NCBI GenBank assembly: GCA_014800815.1
Contig: JAAVFI010000050.1
Coordinates: forward strand, 1-64,000
Direction of reading: 5' to 3'
DNA: 64,000 nt
Origin: Bacteroidales bacterium
GTDB taxonomy: Bacteria; Bacteroidota; Bacteroidia; Bacteroidales; Muribaculaceae
Every line of letters starts with the position of its first letter. The stretch's first letter is position 1. Shown here piece by piece: positions 9,116 to 19,082 of the stretch. Both the position numbers and the translations under genes were made by a program. The notes beneath the pieces were generated by a model. That model had not been told where the DNA came from. It was given only the letters and a program-made list of their open reading frames with translations, and searched no databases.

Positions 9116-9826
9116 ATGGCATCAAATAGAAACGAACATCTGCGTTATCGTTATGGTATCTGCCTTAACGACAGCTGTGAAAAGTGCAAATCAAAAGAAG
9201 CCCAGCAAATTCCTGCGCGTAAAGATCTTGTTTGCGAAAGTTGCGGTAAACCCCTTCGTGAATGTCCCCCGCCTAAAAGCTTTGTCCAAAAGTATGGGAA
9301 GTATATTGGAATTGGTGTCGCTGCGGTAGTAATTATCGGTGGCATAGCGACATACTGCTTATTACCATCAAAAAATGGAGGATCCGCTGAGACTCATGTG
9401 GCTGATTCAATAGTCGACAGCATTTCAGAGGCGATGAATGACAGCTTAAGAGCTAAGGCATACGCTGACAGCGTTAAAATAGCAAAAGCTGATAGCATTC
9501 TTCTTGTTGCTGAAAATGCAAAAGATGAAGTTAAGCCGCAGACTACCCCTGCCCAGCCAAAACCACAGACAAGTGCTTCGTCTTCGTCATCTCATCGTCT
9601 CAGCTACGGCACATGGAATGGCGGAATGAAGAATGGACAACCTCATGGTAACGGAACCATGACATATTCAACTAGTCGTACTATCGACAGCCGAGATCCT
9701 AAAGGGCGTGTCGCTCAGCCCGGCGAATATATCGTTGGCGAATGGGATAATGGACATCTGGTTCAGGGTCGTTGGTTCAAGAATGACGGTTCGAAGGAAG
9801 CAGTCATCATTGGTAAAGTCGGTTAA
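9116..9826 (+). CDS. Zinc-ribbon-like, single-TM, MORN-repeat protein
   Basis: CxxxCxxC and CxxC...C clusters at the N-terminus, TM 'YIGIGVAAVVIIGGIATYCLL', MORN-like 'YGTWNGGMKNGQPHGNGTMTY' and 'GEYIVGEWDNGHLVQGRWF'. Confidence 0.7.
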   Translation: MASNRNEHLRYRYGICLNDSCEKCKSKEAQQIPARKDLVCESCGKPLRECPPPKSFVQKYGKYIGIGVAAVVIIGGIATYCLLPSKNGGSAETHVADSIVDSISEAMNDSLRAKAYADSVKIAKADSILLVAENAKDEVKPQTTPAQPKPQTSASSSSSHRLSYGTWNGGMKNGQPHGNGTMTYSTSRTIDSRDPKGRVAQPGEYIVGEWDNGHLVQGRWFKNDGSKEAVIIGKVG

Positions 9827-9828
9827 TA

Positions 9829-10797
9829 ATGAACCTTAAGCATTCAATATTATCAATCGCTATTGTTCTCTCCATACCTTGTGCGTGGGGAGAACACACG
9901 ATTGTACCTAAAGCCTTTGCGGAATCGTCCGACTTTAATATTGCATCAAAGTTCCTGAATCAATATGTGTCATTCCTTGACAAACAACAAACTGAAGAAG
10001 TAAGTGATATTCTTCGTCGTACAAAGGAAGATGGCTTTCGGTTTAATAAGGGAAATGATGCATCGTTGAAATTATTGACCGGCGGAGAAGACTTTTCAAT
10101 CTTATTTGAAAATGGCGTCTATTCTGCTCAGTGGACTAAGAACGGACGCGATATTGTTTCATGCTCATTTCCGGCTAATTACGGATTACTGACCTTCTCA
10201 AACAAGATAGACCTTGAAAATCAGCTTATCCAAGAATTAGTACAACTATCAAGTGGTTCCTTGCAAATAGAAATGCCAGTAAGAGAAAAGTCAACGCTTA
10301 CACCAATTTCGTTCTCTGATTTCTACGTTGAAGATAAAGGATACTATATAACTCCACGCCTGAAGCATCAGCTCGTATTTGCAAAATCACAGACCAATCC
10401 CAACTTTTGTGTTTTGCTCAACAACACCACTCACTATCAATTGGAGTCAATTGCCAATATGATGCTTTCCGGTTACTCCGACAATCCACATCCGATTGAT
10501 CTTAAAGTCGATCAGTATGGCTACAAATCACAAACTGTCCCTACAGACTTACCAACACTCTACTCACTCCTTTCTCAAAACGGCGCCATCCCTTATTGGG
10601 GAGTGGAAACATATGACGGGCAAATAATCAAAGGACTGTGGGTTTGGATCAATCGCCAGGGAGGTTATGCCCACATGCTGACGGTTACAGTGCCGACAAA
10701 AGCCCTTTCGGAGGATTCACAGATTGAAGCGAAACTACACTGCTATCTGCGCCTTGATAATCTCAAATCGCTTTTTGAAGAATATCCTAACTTATGA
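9829..10797 (+). CDS. Secreted protein of unknown function, tubulin operon
   Basis: Signal-peptide-like N-terminus, 2-bp gap to the upstream ORF and 4-nt overlap with the downstream ORF. Confidence 0.7.
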   Translation: MNLKHSILSIAIVLSIPCAWGEHTIVPKAFAESSDFNIASKFLNQYVSFLDKQQTEEVSDILRRTKEDGFRFNKGNDASLKLLTGGEDFSILFENGVYSAQWTKNGRDIVSCSFPANYGLLTFSNKIDLENQLIQELVQLSSGSLQIEMPVREKSTLTPISFSDFYVEDKGYYITPRLKHQLVFAKSQTNPNFCVLLNNTTHYQLESIANMMLSGYSDNPHPIDLKVDQYGYKSQTVPTDLPTLYSLLSQNGAIPYWGVETYDGQIIKGLWVWINRQGGYAHMLTVTVPTKALSEDSQIEAKLHCYLRLDNLKSLFEEYPNL

Positions 10798-11540
10798 AAA
10801 GAATCATATTCACTATATTGACTGCAATCTCGATACTGACTGCGTGGGCCGATGTCAATACTGATAAAGCAATGGCAAAAATAAGCCGTGATTCAAAGAC
10901 ATATATCTCTGTGGATGTTCGCGCCGCTACAGAAGATGCCGCCTACAACGAAGCTATGCAGAAACTATCCGCACAGATTTCAGACTACTTCAAGACTGAA
11001 TTTCCCGGAGAACCTATGCCTGATGCAATCTATCTTTCTAATACTTCGAGTATATACGAGCGCATGACCTCCCAAATAGCCGATAACCGCTATAGAGTAA
11101 TGCTTTATGTCAAAAAAAGCGATTTGAAGCCTATGGGGGGCAACGGAAACGCATTGGTTCTATCTAAGAATGACAGCGACGTCTATTCTCCAGTACCCAC
11201 AGAGGCACACAAAGCAGAAGCTGAGGCGATTGTCAAGATCGACACAATAGTAACTGTAGTCAAGACTCCTATGAATCCTACACTATTGCAGATAGCTAAT
11301 CTCAAAACTCGCGAGGAGCTAACACAGACACTACAAAATCTTCGTAGATCAAAAAATATTAGTGGAGCCGCTGCGTTTCCTATGGCTAACGCAAATAACT
11401 ACTATATTGCTGTGCTACGAGGCGATAGACTTGTTGAGATACTGCATTTCTCGAATGGTCAATATAAGGAGATAATTTCTGAGACTCCGGTTGATATTTT
11501 AAAATATACAGACTGTACAGGTTATTGGTTTACTCTCTAA
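10794..11540 (+). CDS. Secreted protein of unknown function, tubulin operon
   Basis: Signal-peptide-like N-terminus (MKRIIFTILTAISILTAWA). The start overlaps the preceding stop. Confidence 0.7.
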   Translation: MKRIIFTILTAISILTAWADVNTDKAMAKISRDSKTYISVDVRAATEDAAYNEAMQKLSAQISDYFKTEFPGEPMPDAIYLSNTSSIYERMTSQIADNRYRVMLYVKKSDLKPMGGNGNALVLSKNDSDVYSPVPTEAHKAEAEAIVKIDTIVTVVKTPMNPTLLQIANLKTREELTQTLQNLRRSKNISGAAAFPMANANNYYIAVLRGDRLVEILHFSNGQYKEIISETPVDILKYTDCTGYWFTL

Positions 11541-11549
11541 TTGCTGAAT

Positions 11550-13814
11550 ATGAATAGAATCATACTTCTTGTAGTCGCATTATTTTCGGCCATAAACGTT
11601 GCTTTCGGCCAATTTAAATTGGAATTTGAGTCATTTGAAGAGATTCCTAATGATCTTTCTGCAAGAACAAATCCAAAATTGGATTTGAACGGAGAACCTG
11701 CGGCTTTGCTTAAAATCCAAATTCCTTTACTTCAGGATGCTACCATATTAAGTTCCCAAAAAATCGGGCAGGAACAATATGATCCGGGAGAGTTCAAAGT
11801 CTATCTGTGTGATGGCACTAAAAGAGTGGTGATCAGGCATCAGGATTTTGAACCATTTGAGTTTACATTTAACGAACCATTAAAGGGCAAAACGGTATAT
11901 CGTCTTGTTTTAAGAGTCCCGGATGATTATATTTCCTTGGGAGCAGTGTCGGTGAAATTTAATACTAATGTGTTGAATGCAACGCTGCAAATTGACGGGA
12001 ATGAATATAAGACCGAGAGCGGAGAATTTTATTTTAAACTCAAAAAGGGATCATATTCATATACCTTAAAAACCTCACTGGAGGGTTATTCACCAGTAAA
12101 TGGGGTTCTTGACATTACTGATAACGATGTTAAAGAGGCTGGTCGGTTAGACAAATATATAGATCTTCAATCCGATAAAAAGAGTAACCTACACATTTCA
12201 GCAGTTAATGGTTCTAAAGTGAAAATTGACGGAATAGAACTGAAGAACTTAAAGAAGACCATTCCATTATCACGTGGGCGTCATAACGTTGAAGTGGAAC
12301 TAAATGGCTTTCATAATACATTAGTTATTAATCTTCTAAATGATAATGAATATTTAGATGCAGATATTCGTGTGCCCTTTACCATAGTAAGCCCTACCGT
12401 GGCCGAATTCTCAATCAGCCCAATAGATAACGCCATTAAGCCCTCCATTAATAAATTCAAAGCCAACCAACAGGTTAGATTACTTGGTAAATATAAAATA
12501 ATAGCCAAGGCAAAAGGCTATGAAACCAAGGAAATTGAAGTGGCAGTTAGTCCGGAAATGTCGAAGAATGGTGTTAATATTACCATACCCATGATTAGCG
12601 ACGCCTATAATTTATTTAATGGCTCCGGAAATGTAAAGCAGAACATCAACAAGGCTATGAAAGAATATAGAAAAAAAATAGCTAATGGCGATGAACTGGC
12701 CATGTGGGAATACGGGGAAATCCTTCTTGAACAGAATAATATTTCTCAAGGTCAGACTATGATTAAGCTTGCGGCTGACAAGGGGCATCCGAAGTCTGCT
12801 TTATATACAGCTCTGAATTATAGTGGTCTAAGCGATGATGATAAACAAAAATACCTTGAAATTGCTATAAACGGCGGAGAAGATCAGGCACATGAGATTC
12901 TTGGCGATATGTACGCGGAAAAAAGAGATATAGAGAAAGCATATTCAGAATATTCTCAATCCAATTCGTCATCCAGCAATCTCAAAACTGTCTATTTGGC
13001 AATTCAGTATCCAGATAAGATAAATCTCACCCCTTATGAAATTAGAGATAAACTTGAACTTATAGACTCCACGGATCCCAATTTCGGGTTAGCCCAAAAT
13101 TTATTAGGAGAATTGGCATATAGAGGATTGGGAATGGAGCGTAATCTACAAGCAGCCGTAGAATATTGGGCTAATGCTTCTCCGGAGGTATTATCCCAAC
13201 AAGCGCTTATAATAATGGGTGTTAAGAATCTTAATACCAGTAGACTCGATGATTACGCGAAATATATCTCATTAAAGGAATATGCTGAGGACTGTGTAAT
13301 TATAGATGGGGTAAGTCTGGTGCAATTTCTTTGCCGAGCAGCTCAACAATTGGATAAAAAAGATATAAATACCGCCTTTCAATTTCTATCCAAAAGTTAT
13401 GAATTGGGCGATCGATCCCTTACAACCGTTTCATATCTTGGAAAATACTATAAGGATGGGACCGGAGTCAATAAGAATCCTCAACTTGCAAAGGAAATGC
13501 TAAAGCTTGCCGTAGATCAATATAATGATGTGCGGGCAATGCGATGGCTCGGAAACATATATGAGAATGAAAAAGATTTAAAATCTGCTGAGCTATATTA
13601 TAAAAAGGCTATAACTCTGAATGATCCACTTGCAAAAGGTTACTACGCGACTTTACTGTATAATAAAGGCAATGCTAACTACGCTAAGGCCGTAAAACTC
13701 TGGAGCGAAGCAGCCGAAGCAGGTCACAAACAATCAATTAAAAATCTTATAACCTACTATGAGAAGGTAGAGCGAAACCCCTCTAAAGCAAAGTATTGGA
13801 AAGGAAAGTTATAA
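11550..13814 (+). CDS. Secreted PEGA-like / Sel1-like repeat protein
   Basis: Signal peptide, beta-rich PEGA-like repeats, then Sel1-type units such as 'GKYYKDGTGVNKNPQLAKEMLKLAVD' and 'LAYRGLGMERNLQAAVEYWANA'. Confidence 0.75.
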   Translation: MNRIILLVVALFSAINVAFGQFKLEFESFEEIPNDLSARTNPKLDLNGEPAALLKIQIPLLQDATILSSQKIGQEQYDPGEFKVYLCDGTKRVVIRHQDFEPFEFTFNEPLKGKTVYRLVLRVPDDYISLGAVSVKFNTNVLNATLQIDGNEYKTESGEFYFKLKKGSYSYTLKTSLEGYSPVNGVLDITDNDVKEAGRLDKYIDLQSDKKSNLHISAVNGSKVKIDGIELKNLKKTIPLSRGRHNVEVELNGFHNTLVINLLNDNEYLDADIRVPFTIVSPTVAEFSISPIDNAIKPSINKFKANQQVRLLGKYKIIAKAKGYETKEIEVAVSPEMSKNGVNITIPMISDAYNLFNGSGNVKQNINKAMKEYRKKIANGDELAMWEYGEILLEQNNISQGQTMIKLAADKGHPKSALYTALNYSGLSDDDKQKYLEIAINGGEDQAHEILGDMYAEKRDIEKAYSEYSQSNSSSSNLKTVYLAIQYPDKINLTPYEIRDKLELIDSTDPNFGLAQNLLGELAYRGLGMERNLQAAVEYWANASPEVLSQQALIIMGVKNLNTSRLDDYAKYISLKEYAEDCVIIDGVSLVQFLCRAAQQLDKKDINTAFQFLSKSYELGDRSLTTVSYLGKYYKDGTGVNKNPQLAKEMLKLAVDQYNDVRAMRWLGNIYENEKDLKSAELYYKKAITLNDPLAKGYYATLLYNKGNANYAKAVKLWSEAAEAGHKQSIKNLITYYEKVERNPSKAKYWKGKL

Positions 13815-13820
13815 TATAAT

Positions 13821-14255
13821 TTGAAAACTGCGTCCTACATAACTGCAATTATCCTAATCTTATTAGGTGGTTTTATATACATATTATATCGCCCCCTAAG
13901 TTTAGCGATGTTCAGATGGGCTAATCTGAGCTCCGATACAGCTTGGCTGATGTCCAGCCGAACTGCTGTACCGCAAAATATTCCGGATTGGATAATTTAT
14001 GCACTCCCAGATGGGCTATGGGCTTGTTCCTATACAATACTAATTGGCACGATTTGGGACTTTAACGTAGAGAAATGTATCGCTATAATGGCAATAATTC
14101 CGCTGATGGGCATACTATCCGAACTTCTCCAATGTTGCAATGTCCTTCCCGGAGTATTTGACTGGCATGATCTTGCAGCATATTCCCTGGGCTTTGTAAT
14201 AGGAATAGTCTATATAAATAGAATAAGAAAAATAAGAATAAATAAAGAAATATGA
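13821..14255 (+). CDS. VanZ-like small membrane protein
   Basis: TTG start. Hydrophobic segments plus 'PDWIIYALPDGLWACSYTILIGTIW...GILSELLQ...PGVFDWHDLAAYSLGFVIG', a VanZ-like pattern. Confidence 0.65.
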   Translation: MKTASYITAIILILLGGFIYILYRPLSLAMFRWANLSSDTAWLMSSRTAVPQNIPDWIIYALPDGLWACSYTILIGTIWDFNVEKCIAIMAIIPLMGILSELLQCCNVLPGVFDWHDLAAYSLGFVIGIVYINRIRKIRINKEI

Positions 14256-14521
14256 AGAAAAATATCTATCGTTACTTAGCATCATTTGCTTGTATCGCTG
14301 TTTTCATCGTACTCGCTTGTTCAAGTATGGATAGCGAAAGCACTTCTACCGATAATTCTGCAGCTGAAGATAATACTATCGAAAATTATACTCAGCCCGA
14401 AGAGTCCACTCCTTATCAGGAGCCAGTCACAATCTTCAATTCCACAGAAGAAGAATACGCCTCTGACGATGATGAAGAGATTGTCATAATTACAAACTCA
14501 TCGGAAGACGAAGAACTCTAA
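14252..14521 (+). CDS. Small acidic lipoprotein
   Basis: Lipobox-like 'VFIVLACSS' and a highly acidic tail. Overlaps its neighbours by 4 nt and 1 nt. Confidence 0.6.
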   Translation: MKKNIYRYLASFACIAVFIVLACSSMDSESTSTDNSAAEDNTIENYTQPEESTPYQEPVTIFNSTEEEYASDDDEEIVIITNSSEDEEL

Positions 14522-14541
14522 TGCAGGCTAATCGATCGAAT

Positions 14542-15507
14542 ATGAAACGATTTATAGCAATACTATCAACCTTCTGGTTGATTCTTTCGGCAAGTGCTCA
14601 AGTTGAGGTCGAGGTAATTGATGGCACATCAAATCAGATGTTGAAGAATAGCATAGAACGCAATGCCTCATCTTTTATGAGCGAGGTATATAATGCATAC
14701 CAAGGGAACCGCGCTCTCAACCTTTCTGGTCTCGTATCACCCAATGCAGAGATGTCAATAGAAATGCTTTGGGAAAATGTCCATTTCTGCCCCGAAGACC
14801 AGTATGTAGCTGAAATACTCCTTAACTCTTCTGACGGCTACCAGCTTCGTAACATCCCGCTCGTTATTCTCCCTCAGGATGCCGGAGCGGATACCGACTA
14901 CAAGGATGCTGTGCTCAATTTTGACCGAAACGGTAACATCGCTGCGGTCTACTTCTCAATTGAAAGCAACACCTACAAGAATATCATGGAGAAAGGCGTT
15001 CAGCTCAACGATATGGAGCGTCGTCTTGAAATCCTCGATTACGTGGAGCGATTCCGAACATCATATAACCAAAAAGACCTTAACTTCCTTAACCAGGTAT
15101 TTTCCGACGATGCTCTCATTATCACCGGTAAGGTCATAAACGCCCGCAAAGGTGATGGATTTATCTCGATGCCCAAAGTAACATACACCAAGCAGACGAA
15201 AAGCGAGTATCTTGCAAAACTTAGCAACATTTTCCGTAACAATCGCTATATCAACGTGAAGTTTGATGATGTGCAGATCAAACGCCATGGCGCAAACCCC
15301 AATATCTATGGTGTGCGCGTTGTTCAGCACTGGAACACCTCCAACTATAGCGATGAAGGCTATGTCTATATGGTTTGGGACTTTTCCAATCCAGAAGCGC
15401 CACAGATACATGTTCGAACATGGCAACCTATGTACCTCGATAGTGCAAAGAAAAATCCGCTTCCCGAGGAAGAGATTTTTGATTTAAACTCTTTTGAAGG
15501 TATCTGA
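14542..15507 (+). CDS. Secreted protein with NTF2-like domain
   Basis: Signal peptide, and 'ILDYVERFRTSYNQKDLNFLNQVFSDDALIITGKV...YVYMVWDFSNPEAPQIHVRTWQP', typical of Bacteroidetes NTF2-like proteins. Confidence 0.65.
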   Translation: MKRFIAILSTFWLILSASAQVEVEVIDGTSNQMLKNSIERNASSFMSEVYNAYQGNRALNLSGLVSPNAEMSIEMLWENVHFCPEDQYVAEILLNSSDGYQLRNIPLVILPQDAGADTDYKDAVLNFDRNGNIAAVYFSIESNTYKNIMEKGVQLNDMERRLEILDYVERFRTSYNQKDLNFLNQVFSDDALIITGKVINARKGDGFISMPKVTYTKQTKSEYLAKLSNIFRNNRYINVKFDDVQIKRHGANPNIYGVRVVQHWNTSNYSDEGYVYMVWDFSNPEAPQIHVRTWQPMYLDSAKKNPLPEEEIFDLNSFEGI

Positions 15508-15615
15508 AATAGTTTACTCTTGGGACAAAAAAAAGAATATTGCTGTCCGATAAAACTTCTTACTGCAAGAAAAAATTAGGGTCGATTCTTGCAAAGCAAG
15601 TGACTAAAGTCGATT

Positions 15616-15673
15616 ACCACAAAAATGCTCATAGGAGGGGAGGGTGGCCCGCTACTATGAGCTTTTTTGTGGT
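15616..15673. terminator. Bidirectional terminator between tubulin operon and GH3
   Basis: accacaaaaatgctcatag(15616-15634)/ctatgagcttttttgtggt(15655-15673). Confidence 0.8.
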
Positions 15674-15682
15674 TAAGTCGGT

Positions 15683-18040
15683 TTACTTGCCTGCGTTGGA
15701 GCGATGAAGGCGGTCGATGTCCCGACTGGGTGCGAGTATGGGTTTAACGGGCCATACGCCGCTGCCGATAGAGATATTGGCCGATGCTTTGATGTCTCGG
15801 CTCGATGCGCCTGCCGCGAGGGTGTAAGTGCCAGCCGGAGTGTGCCAGGCCGAGTTGGCTTCATCGAAATAAGCTAAGTCGCGGGGAGTGAACGTGAAGG
15901 TGAGTACTTCTGATTCTCCCGGAGCGAGTTCGCGAGTCTTTGCGTAAGCCAGCAGTTCTTTTGTCGGGCGCTCGATGCCTGCGGGTGCGGAGTAGTAGAG
16001 CTGTGCAATTTCCTTACCGGGAGAAGTTCCCACGTTGGTTATTTTTATCGTGGCGGTGTAGTTGTCGCCGTTCTGTGCGATATTGAAGTCGGAGTAGTCG
16101 AAGTCGGTGTAGGAGAGTCCGTAGCCGAAGGGGTATGATACGTCCACGTCAAAACTGTCGAAATAGCGGTAGCCTACATATATGTCTTCTTCGTAAACGG
16201 TGTAGTCGATATTCTTCTTTTCGCGGGAGTGCTTGCGGGTGTTCGCGCCGAAGATTATTCCGCCGTCGACGTCAACGGGGAAGTTGCTGTTCGAGGCGTG
16301 ATCTTCAAATTTTTTCGGGAAGGTCATTGTCAATTTGCCCGAGGGGTATGCAGCGCCAGTGAGAATGTCGGCGATGCTGTTGCCGCCTTCCTGGCCGCTC
16401 TGCCATGCGCACAATATTGCGTCGGGGAGGTGCTTCCACGATGCTGTTTCGATAGCGCCGCCTACGTTCAGCACCACTACAACGGGTTTGCGGAGCTTGT
16501 GGTACTCGCTGCATACATTTTTGAGGAGCTCTTCTACGGCAGGGTCAAGATAAAAACTTGACGACGAACGGTCGGAGAATTCACCTGCACCAAAACCTAT
16601 CGTTACAATAGCGGCATCGTTGGTCACTGCCGAGTTGCGGATAAGTTCGGGCGTGATTTTCAATTCGTCGGGACGCTTGCGCACCGCCATCCAGAAAGTG
16701 CTGTCTTCGCGGGAGAGACGCTCGTATTCGTCGTTTATGTGTTTGCTGTAAATGCTTTCCAAGCGGTAATCTATAGTCATACCGTGGTTGACAAGGCCGT
16801 CGGTAAGATTGATTTTGTACGCACGGTTTACGTCGCCCGAACCGGTACCTCCGGCTATGAGGTCGTAGGAGTTGTTGCCGAACAGAGCCACCGATTTAAT
16901 TGCCGGGCTGAAGGGCAAAGTGCGGTCGGAGTTCTTGAGGAGCACCATACCCTCGGCAGCCGACTTCCGGCAGAGGGCGGCGTGGGCGTCGATATCGGGG
17001 CGGTTGCCGAACTGATAGTTGTTGAAACGCGGAGTCTGCATTATAAGGCGCAGAACCCGTGCGATGTTGCGGTCGATTACCTTTTCGTAGAGCGAACCGT
17101 CGTTGAGAGCCGCCAGTATCTCGGTGTACTCTCTGTCGTAGCCTGGCTGCAGCAAGTCGTTGCCTGCATACATCTGCGCTACTGCATCCGTGCCGCCGAA
17201 CCAGTCCGAAACCACAACGCCGTCGTAAGCCCACTCTCCGCGGAGAAGGCTGTCGAGCAACTGAGGATTTTCAGAAGTATAAAGGCCGTTGAGATAGTTG
17301 TACGACGACATTACGGTGTAGGGCGCAGCCTCCTTGACGGCATATTCGAAGCCCTTGAGATATATCTCGCGGAGGGCGCGCTGCGATACAATCGACTCGT
17401 TTGCCTTGCGGTTTGTCTCCTGATTATTGGCCGCGAGATGCTTCACGCAGGCTCCTACGCCGTTGCTCTGAATGCCTGAGGTGTAAGCGGCTGCAATGTG
17501 GCCGCTGAGCACTGGGTCTTCGGAGTAATACTCATAGTTGCGGCCGCAAAGCGGGTGACGCTGGATGTTGAGGGCCGGAGCAAGCATCACATCTATGCCG
17601 TATTCCAGGGCTTCGTTGCCTATTGCCCGACCGACCTCGGCCACGAGACTGTCGTTCCATGTCGAGCCCAGCAGAGTGCCCATAGGGAAGTGCGTGCAGC
17701 TGTAGCTTGTCGTATCACCGTCTCTGAAACGCTCTATACGTACTCCCGCGGGACCGTCGGCGAAGACTATCGCAGGAATACCGAGCCGTGGTATCGGCCA
17801 TGTGGTGCCGGCCGCACCGGGTACTATATTTTTAGTGTGACCTACCACGCCGTTGCCGTTGTCGTATTCATCACCCATACCCGCTCCGATAAGGAATCGG
17901 GCTTTCTCTTCGCGAGTCATAGCGGCTACGACGTCTTCGATCGGCGAAGTGCCCAAGCGGGGAGCAGTCTGACCGGCATAGACACAGGCGCATGCAGCCG
18001 TAGCGGCAACCGCCACGACTTCTCTTATATTAATATCCAT
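15683..18040 (-). CDS. Glycoside hydrolase family 3 (beta-glucosidase-like)
   Basis: 'VFADGPAGVRI', 'CVKHLAANNQETNR', 'DGVVVSDWFG', C-terminal fibronectin-III-like domain. Confidence 0.93.
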   Translation of the reverse strand: MDINIREVVAVAATAACACVYAGQTAPRLGTSPIEDVVAAMTREEKARFLIGAGMGDEYDNGNGVVGHTKNIVPGAAGTTWPIPRLGIPAIVFADGPAGVRIERFRDGDTTSYSCTHFPMGTLLGSTWNDSLVAEVGRAIGNEALEYGIDVMLAPALNIQRHPLCGRNYEYYSEDPVLSGHIAAAYTSGIQSNGVGACVKHLAANNQETNRKANESIVSQRALREIYLKGFEYAVKEAAPYTVMSSYNYLNGLYTSENPQLLDSLLRGEWAYDGVVVSDWFGGTDAVAQMYAGNDLLQPGYDREYTEILAALNDGSLYEKVIDRNIARVLRLIMQTPRFNNYQFGNRPDIDAHAALCRKSAAEGMVLLKNSDRTLPFSPAIKSVALFGNNSYDLIAGGTGSGDVNRAYKINLTDGLVNHGMTIDYRLESIYSKHINDEYERLSREDSTFWMAVRKRPDELKITPELIRNSAVTNDAAIVTIGFGAGEFSDRSSSSFYLDPAVEELLKNVCSEYHKLRKPVVVVLNVGGAIETASWKHLPDAILCAWQSGQEGGNSIADILTGAAYPSGKLTMTFPKKFEDHASNSNFPVDVDGGIIFGANTRKHSREKKNIDYTVYEEDIYVGYRYFDSFDVDVSYPFGYGLSYTDFDYSDFNIAQNGDNYTATIKITNVGTSPGKEIAQLYYSAPAGIERPTKELLAYAKTRELAPGESEVLTFTFTPRDLAYFDEANSAWHTPAGTYTLAAGASSRDIKASANISIGSGVWPVKPILAPSRDIDRLHRSNAGK

Positions 18041-18049
18041 ATTTGTAAC

Positions 18050-19072
18050 TCAAGACTTGGCTTTTACGTGAATAGTGTGCTTTACGGTTCCGTCTTCATT
18101 GCTGTACGACGACGCGTATTCAAGAGATGTCGACTTCTGTATCAGCTGCATCACCTGCTCGAGCGAGGCGTTTTCGAATGTTGCATAGAAGAGTACGTCG
18201 TGCAGCTTGGCGTCCACATCAAACTTGATGCCGTATATCTGGCCGAGGCGCTTGTAGACGTTGCAGAGCGGCTCGTTCTTGAACACGAGATTGCCCGTGC
18301 GCCACTGTACGTTCTTATCGGTATTGCCGAGATAGAGGCGCGAGCGCTTGATATTATCGTTGTAGACAATCACCTGTCCCGGAGTGAGCAATGCTTTGGA
18401 AAGACTGTCGGTGACCAATACCGAGCCGTCGGTTAGAGTGACCGTGGTGAGAGTATCGGAGGCGTAGGAGCAAACGTTGAATTCCGTGCCTACGGCTTCG
18501 ACCGTGATTTTTCCCGTGTTCACTACGAAGGGATGCTCGGTGTCGTGAGCCACCTTGAAATACGCCTCGCCCTCGATGTGAATGTTGCGTGAATCGTCGG
18601 GATTAGCGCGAGAGTAGAGCAGAGTGCTGCCACCATTGATCCATACCTCGGTGCTGTCGGGGAGCAAAGTGTGGACTCTGGTGCCCGGCATGGTGTATAT
18701 CTCGTGCGATACGGGTACGAACTTCGCTTTTTGGGAGCCTGCGTAGGTGAAGAGGAATACCGATGCTGCAATCAGAGGCAGTATCAATATCGCGGCCGTA
18801 TTGCGGAAGTAAGCGCCGAAGGTCGCAAACCTCTGTTGCAGAGTTTCGCGCTTGATACGTGACTCGACTTTCCTGAAGTCGTCGGCAAGAACACTGTCGG
18901 TATTTTCCAAGGGATTACCGGCTTGCTCCCATATATTTTTCATAACAAGGAAATGCCGTGCATTCTCTTCAGAGTCCTTAAGCAATGCAAAGAGCACTTT
19001 CTCATCGTCCGGAGTGGCTTCTCCGGCAAGATATCGTACGATTAAATCTTCGAAAAATTCAGAATTATCCAT
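18050..19072 (-). CDS. FecR-family anti-sigma factor
   Basis: 'YTMPGTRVHTLLPDSTEVWINGGSTLLYSRANPDDSRNIHIEGEAYFKVAHDTEHPFVVNTGKITVEAVGTEFNV'. Follows the sigma factor. Confidence 0.93.
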   Translation of the reverse strand: MDNSEFFEDLIVRYLAGEATPDDEKVLFALLKDSEENARHFLVMKNIWEQAGNPLENTDSVLADDFRKVESRIKRETLQQRFATFGAYFRNTAAILILPLIAASVFLFTYAGSQKAKFVPVSHEIYTMPGTRVHTLLPDSTEVWINGGSTLLYSRANPDDSRNIHIEGEAYFKVAHDTEHPFVVNTGKITVEAVGTEFNVCSYASDTLTTVTLTDGSVLVTDSLSKALLTPGQVIVYNDNIKRSRLYLGNTDKNVQWRTGNLVFKNEPLCNVYKRLGQIYGIKFDVDAKLHDVLFYATFENASLEQVMQLIQKSTSLEYASSYSNEDGTVKHTIHVKAKS

Positions 19073-19082
19073 TGTCCCTTGT

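Noticed and set aside
16739-18436. Plus-strand ORFs (246 aa and 312 aa) opposite GH3/FecR
   Set aside because: Antisense to confident GH3 and FecR genes.
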